Assembly: GCA_947311845.1 (NCBI GenBank)
Contig: CAMZMU010000111.1
Span: 17,475,282-17,539,281 of the forward strand
Length of the DNA stretch: 64,000 nt
Reading direction: 5' to 3'
Origin: Poa pratensis
Taxonomy: Eukaryota; Streptophyta; Magnoliopsida; Poales; Poaceae
This document shows, in pieces, positions 58,917-64,000 of this stretch (position 1 is the stretch's first letter; every line of letters starts with the position of its first letter). Both the position numbers and the translations under genes were made by a program. A model generated the notes under the pieces. The model had not been told where the DNA came from. It did no database searches and saw only the letters and a list, made by a program, of their open reading frames with translations.

Positions 58917-60840
58917 TTTTTTATTTTGAGATAATCACCAGAACTCCGTCCTACTGCCAGCTTTACTGAATATCAACCATAATTACATCGTTTATCAGCT
59001 TGCCCGCTACAACGAAGCTAGGGGATTCATCAAGCCAATTAGAGGAAATTTTAAACAGTATCTAGCAAACTCATGAGCCACCTAATTGGCTTCCCTTTGA
59101 CAGAACTTAAAAGTGACACGTCCAATAGAAGGAACGAGATCAATGCAATCGGGAAATATAGCAGCACAATTGTTCCTCCAAGGTTCATCTCCGAGCTTCG
59201 ATAGTCTCCATAGAATCAGATTCAGCCTAGATCATTTTACACCCTCTTCGGCTAGCAAGTGATAATCTTTCGCGCATAGCTATTGCTTCGGCCATCGCCG
59301 CCGAAGCAACATGAGGTAGATAAAAAAAGATCCAGCCAAAAAGTTGTCCCGGTAGTCACGAAGGACCGCTCTGACTAAACCTGCACATAGATCACAGTGG
59401 AAATAGTCATCCACATTAAGCTTTACCTCTCGTAGTTCAGGTCTGCACCACCAAGCCAACGTCACATTATTAGGCTACGAGAAATCTTTGGCGGCATTAG
59501 CAGCAATTTCAAGAATTGACATTCTGCATTTGTAAAGGAGGGAGGGGGGCACAACTTCATTGTGGGTTCGTTGCCGACGTATCCATCATAAGTAGGAAAC
59601 AACTATTACCTCTTTAAGGCTCTTGTCGAGGTCGGGGATGTCGTTATTCTGCAATCTGAGGATGTGTTCGAGGACCTTAGAACTAGTACAACCAGGTTGT
59701 ATTTCTTCCTCAATCACATTTGTCAGACCCAACTCATACCAAAGCACCTTATGCTTTTTCCGTTGCCCACTCTCCAAATATAACCTTTCTTAAAGGTTGT
59801 CAACTCTGCCAGTATACTCTGCCAAGTGAAAGATGATCCTGATTTTGGTCCTGCTTTCAATATGTCACCTTGCGGATTATATTTTGCACCTAAAACCCTG
59901 GCACAAAATGATTCCGGATCATTAACAACTCTCCACAACATTGCCAAATTAAATGAGTGGACATTCTTGAACCCCATACCACCTTTCTGGTTTTGATAAC
60001 ATATTTCCACCACGTAAATCAATGCATTTTTTGCTGTTTTCATCCTCTGCCCACCAGAACTGAGAAACTATCGCATCCATCATGCTCTTACACACTCCTT
60101 TTGGGATTTGAAAAACTGCCATTGCGTAAACAGAAATCGCTTGCGCCACTGCTTTTAAAACGATTTCTTTACCGCCCATAGACAATTGCTTCTCTTTCCA
60201 ACTGCTCATACGAGTTGGATGATCCTCTCAATAAAATGTTTGAACAATCGCTCCTTTCCGCTCCCAGAAGAGCATGCAGCCCAAGATACTGGTCTGATAG
60301 AGCTTCTGTATCAATATGCAACGCCTCACGGATTTCATATCTAATCAGAACATGAGTATTAGGGAAGGAAAAAAACACTTTACTTAGCTAAGCTCACCAA
60401 TTGTCTAGAATTTGCACAATACATATCCAGAACACGGTGCAAGGAAGTCGCATTAGTCATATCCGCTCTCATGGGTATTAGGGAATCATCAGCAAAAAGT
60501 AGATGTGAGAGTGACAGTGCATTTCTGCACACCCTTACCTCATCGATGCCACCAGGGACGGAGCCAGGAAGTTGACACAAGGGGGGCCAATTGAACACCA
60601 AAATAGTTAGAGGGGGCCATGTGGATAAATATTGTCTAAAACTGAGGTCAAATCCACAAATTATAGGGGTATTTCACAAAAAAAAATCCATCATGCGGGG
60701 GGCCATGGCCCCTGCTTGCCCCCTGCTGGCTCCGTCCCTGGATGCCACCAACTAATTCTTCATGCAACACGGGACTAGATAACCCCTACACACATAACAG
60801 GAACAAATAAGGAGAGAGAGAGGGTCACTTTGGCGAAGCC
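58917..60840 (-). pseudogene. LINE remnant: RT core to RNase H-like C-terminus
   Basis: Minus strand. It starts with an SPYLFLLC block near 60815, then LSLSHLLFADDSLI near 60510 (intact FADD active site), GGKEIVLKAVAQAISVYAM, GGMGFKNVHSFNLAMLWRV, a zf-RVT-like part, and an RNase H-like section near 59450-59100 (CQREAN-type motif). It ends in an A-rich tail near 58917-58935. Many stops and shifts are present and no frame is long. A hAT MITE is inserted in the RT part. Confidence 0.83.
60553..60740. mobile_element. hAT-type MITE, 188 bp (copy 2)
   Basis: A perfect 8-bp TSD GATGCCAC is at 60545-60552 and 60741-60748. TIRs are CAGGGACGGAGCCAG and its exact complement. Related to the MITE at 48015-48191. 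Removing it restores continuity of the LINE RT coding sequence. Confidence 0.92.
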
Positions 60841-61543
60841 CTCATGTAGGAACAAACATATCGGTCGTCAAAACCGAACCTTACTTGATATCTAACTGAT
60901 GTGAAACACGCCATCATTAACGTAACATAAGCCATGTATCTGTGAAACCCAACTTCCTCATCATGTTTCTAGAAACACCCATTCAACACTATAAGTCTTG
61001 TGCATATCCGATTTAACATCACATGTAGTGTTAGATCCCGATCTTTTATTCTTAATCAAATGGACACACTTATAGGCAACCAACACATTATCCGTAATTA
61101 GACGTCCAAGGACGAAAATACTTTGCATCGGGGAAATATGACCTTAGGTAGAATTTCTTTGAGCGGAGAGCAAGCATCTTGGAAATAATTTTATAAATCA
61201 CATTGCATATTAGATGTGCATGACGTTGTTGTAGAGATTCTAGTCTCCAATAGCATGTATCATATATTTGTAAGGGCTTACTATTTTCACTCGTAATAAA
61301 TTATGTTGTGCCACTTAAAGGTTCAAGAGTAACGGGTAATTTTTTTTGCCAAATGACACACAACCATTTGCGTATTGCACTTTTTATATTTTTATTTGTA
61401 GGGGGTCTACGTTTTCTAAGAAAAAACCAGTAATGTTGTTTACCATTTTGTTTCCATGACACCACACGGTTGTGTAACAAATTAAAAAAATAGGACCCGC
61501 CTTATATAGGAGAAACCGCTTTTTATATAGGGAAACCACGTTA
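60841..61543. other. Intergenic, AT-rich
   Basis: No gene, TIR pair or RNA gene recognised. Confidence 0.5.
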
Positions 61544-61895
61544 GTACCCGCTGAGCCCAAGGCTCCAACCCGAGTGGGCAGCGTGTACACTTGCATAGCT
61601 AGCCAATAGGTCGATGCCGTATTCTGAAAAAACAGGACCCGTCAGGACTATCCTTAGCTGGCCTTTTTATATACTCCCTCCGTCCACAAAATGATGTCTC
61701 AACCTAGTCCAAATTTACATGTATCTAGACATAATTTAGTGTGTACATGCATGCAAATTTGGATTAGGTTGAGACATACTTTTATAGACGCCGAGTACCA
61801 GAAATCACGTGAGCACCCGCTAAGTCCAAGGCTCCAGCCCGGGTGAGCAGTGTGCGCACACGCAGCTCTAGCCAACAGGTCCACGCCCTGTTCCC
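61544..61895. repeat. Direct pair of about 82-bp units flanking a Stowaway MITE
   Basis: Units at 61544-61626 and 61813-61895 share ACCCGCTxAGxCCAAGGCTCC and later TAGCCAAxAGGTC at about 80 percent identity. The unit type is not recognised. Confidence 0.7.
61674..61795. mobile_element. Stowaway-like MITE (Tc1/Mariner type), 122 bp
   Basis: TSD TA is at 61672-61673 and 61796-61797. The ends read CTCCCTCCGTCC and, reverse complemented, CTCGGCGTCT, each followed by an ATGTCTCAACC block. This is the classic grass Stowaway end sequence. Confidence 0.88.
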
Positions 61896-62496
61896 ACCTT
61901 GTGTAACAAAGAATTTACATTGCTAGTAGAAAAATATAGGAATTAGCACTCACATTCTTTCCTCGTTTACAACGTTATTGGTGGCATTATTATTTACTTT
62001 GTATGTCATTACAACGTTAGTGGTGGCAGATTTCTCAACAGAGAAACGAGGTTCACATATCCTCTGTTGGTTTGATAATCTTGAGTCGCCCACCTAACAA
62101 AAAAAATATCGTTGCTACAAAATTACATGCTGGTAGGCCCAACAAATTTACTTATCATCAAAGCATCATCACATTTTCACCACCGTGAACCCATCGACAA
62201 TCGTCGTTGTGCCGCTCCCCTACGAAAGTTCTGTGGCACCCCGCTGCCGAAGCTACGCCACAGCCTCACGTCCCACAGCCCCAGAAGGGGGGGGGGGGGG
62301 GGGGCCCATTCGCCAATACAGGAGGGGGGAAGCCTACCGCCGTCACCGTCTGGGCTTTTGCCAAAACTAGATTAAGTTTAGTTGATAAACCGAAGAAACC
62401 CTTTTATATTAAAAAAGGTTGATTGCACAAAGAATTATGTTATCATAACTAAATAAGAAGTTCCCACTCCACCGTGGCTACCACGGAACGTATCTT
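61896..62496. other. Intergenic with an 18-G homopolymer
   Basis: No gene recognised. A G run of about 18 lies at 62287-62304. Short frames around it are composition artefacts. Confidence 0.5.
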
Positions 62497-62899
62497 GTAC
62501 ACCCAAAGAGTTGGTGCACCCGTGCACCCGACGCTCGGTTGACCACCTAGTATGTTTTCAGAAATTCCAAAAAAAAGTTTAAATATTGACACAACACAAA
62601 TACACATCTTCACAAAAAATCAAGGCTAAATTGGAAACACTATATCAATAGAGAAAATGAAAAATTTGTTATCAATATGACAATGGGCCAAATTTAAAAA
62701 CCAAGTTGCACTTTGGCACTATTCATTGTCGGATTTATCTATTTTGCTTCTTGATTTGTGTTTTGAATTCGGGTTGGAAATTTATGACATATTAGATATG
62801 AGTATTACCAATACTCAAACTTTTTCCAGAATTTTTGAAAACATACTAGGTGGTCAACCAAGCGTCGCGTGCACGAGTGCACCAATTCTCTGGGTGCAC
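62497..62899. mobile_element. 403-bp element with about 75-bp terminal inverted repeats
   Basis: The left end GTACACCCAAAGAGTTGGTG and the complement of the right end GTGCACCCAGAGAATTGGTG stay aligned for about 75 bp, through a shared GGTTGACCACCTAGTATG. The AT-rich centre is non-coding. TSD not resolved. Mutator-type long TIRs are one possibility. Confidence 0.78.
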
Positions 62900-64000
62900 A
62901 TACACTCTCTAGGTGACTAGCAGTACAGTAGCATGCTTCCATAAAAAAAACATGTTCATTGACGTGGGCACTTGGTGTCTTTAGAGAGGTCGAAACAAAC
63001 GATCAGCTAGTGACTTGGCGTCGGTTGGCCTTAGCGCGGCGGTGGCCGTGCGATTGCCGCCACAGTTTCGAAGGGACTGTCATTTGAACTGCCGCCACAC
63101 GTCTGACATGGTAACGTCAAGCAACAGCAACGGCGTCGGAGCCGTCGGATCGTGCGTGGGGCAGAAGAAAGACCGACAAGATCCGTGTGCGATACCAATG
63201 TCTGTGTAGGGATCCGTCTTACAGGCGCGCAGCTGTCCGTGTACAAATTACCACATACCCATACAGAACTTCAGAGTTTTTCTTTCTCATTCTGTGATGG
63301 CTGGCATGGTGTTGTGAGCCTCTCAGTCGTGGCCCATCGGCATCAATACAAGTTCTGTGCTACATCGCTGGAAGTATCACTGTATCAGATGGCCACGAAC
63401 AGTACATATTGATGTGATGTCTCCGGTTAGCTTCCTGCTGCATGCATTCAGAAAATTGCACATAGCACCAATGTTTGATGATAAAGTTGCACAAAACACA
63501 GAATTAAAATAACTTTTGCGGTTAACCCCAACCTTTGGTGTAATTTGGTGCAACAAGGCCAAATTGATATCTTAGGGCCTTAACAGCGTACTTGACAAGT
63601 AGGCCAGCTTTTTATACCATATACCACAACTATACAACACTTTTAAAATGACATAACATAAGTATATGATCAAAATGGACCGCATTTTTTTCTATATACT
63701 TTTTGAATGGTATCTAAAATTCAAATTAGCATATAACATATGATAAATACCAAAAATAAAAGTATCATAATATATACATATATATATGATAAAACTAGCC
63801 GCGCAAACGGTCGGGTCACCCTATTAGTTTTAATTTGATTTTTTAAAGTCAGTATCTAATTAATGTTATGTACTTTGAAACTGTAAAATCTTAATATGAA
63901 ATAATTTGTATTTTAACCATTGTTCAAGATATCTTCTGATATTCCGGTAAAGATGCCGATTTATCGCTTCTCGGTGTCTGACCGATAAGATAAATCGACC
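62900..64000. other. Intergenic to window end, no gene recognised
   Basis: Short frames only. A GCCGCGCAAACGGTCGGGTCA stretch follows a TATATA-rich tract near 63775-63818. The last 60 bp contain a repeated CGATTTATC/GATAAATCG motif that may be the edge of another element cut by the window. Confidence 0.45.

Noticed and set aside
62287..62304. 18-base G run (and the 14-G run near 52590 and the C run near 12219) as possible G-quadruplex signals
   Set aside because: Run length is the least reliable part of the sequence here, and no conserved context supports a function.
1..64000. CRISPR arrays, bacterial operons, riboswitches, tRNA or rRNA genes
   Set aside because: This is plant nuclear DNA. 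The tRNA-like 18-mers at 11025, 14302 and 27604 are retrotransposon primer sites, not tRNA genes.
1..64000. Integrated plant virus sequence
   Set aside because: All RT-type coding belongs to Gypsy LTR elements or LINEs. No movement-protein or capsid motif of a plant pararetrovirus was seen.

Overview
This is a plant nuclear window from a large, repeat-rich grass genome, most likely Triticeae (wheat, Aegilops, barley or rye group). The evidence is GT-AG split genes with GC-rich exons, a chromodomain Gypsy element with 4-kb LTRs, LTRs beginning TGATACGTC with a tRNA-Asp primer site, L1-type LINEs, and abundant Tourist, Stowaway and hAT MITEs. The species is inferred; nothing in the sequence fixes it.

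Region 1 (1-31.7 kb) is a stack of nested mobile elements. The host is an L1-type LINE (fragments 12688-12873, 19885-21180 and 29201-31740). It is split by LTR element D (12874-19884, TSD ACCCG) and LTR element B (21181-29200, TSD TTAGC). Upstream it abuts a truncated element C (10959-12687), which is itself cut by a chromodomain Gypsy element A (1-10958, 5' LTR cut by the window edge). A 294-bp Tourist MITE sits in the LINE 3' tail. A carries gag-pol-chromodomain coding sequence. B carries only gag-protease. D carries only a 137-aa ORF.

Region 2 (31.7-37.2 kb) has no intact gene but holds a large imperfect inverted repeat of plant-mobile-domain (PMD) sequence, one arm of which carries a MITE.

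Region 3 (37-58.3 kb) is a gene island. It holds a type I inositol polyphosphate 5-phosphatase (+, 8 exons, 609 aa), a Sec14/CRAL-TRIO lipid-transfer protein (-, 5 coding exons, 381 aa, convergent with the first), a thaumatin-like PR-5 protein (+, 2 exons, 260 aa) and a GH3 beta-xylosidase (-, 5 exons, about 777 aa, with three frame breaks). A shuffled fragment of the xylosidase gene lies next to the thaumatin gene between two hAT MITEs. LINE remnants, a truncated LTR and a GC-rich 632-bp inverted-repeat element fill the gaps. Phosphoinositide turnover and phosphoinositide/lipid transfer are thematically related, and the thaumatin and xylosidase proteins are both predicted to be secreted, but nothing here shows functional clustering.

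Region 4 (58.3-64 kb) is LINE debris, MITEs (hAT, Stowaway, a 403-bp long-TIR element) and short repeats.

A pattern crosses the regions. Nearly every frame break examined, in A, B, the LINE and the xylosidase gene, looks like the loss of one base from a short homopolymer run. Base-calling error should be excluded before these are called pseudogenes. No CRISPR, tRNA, rRNA or viral sequence was recognised.
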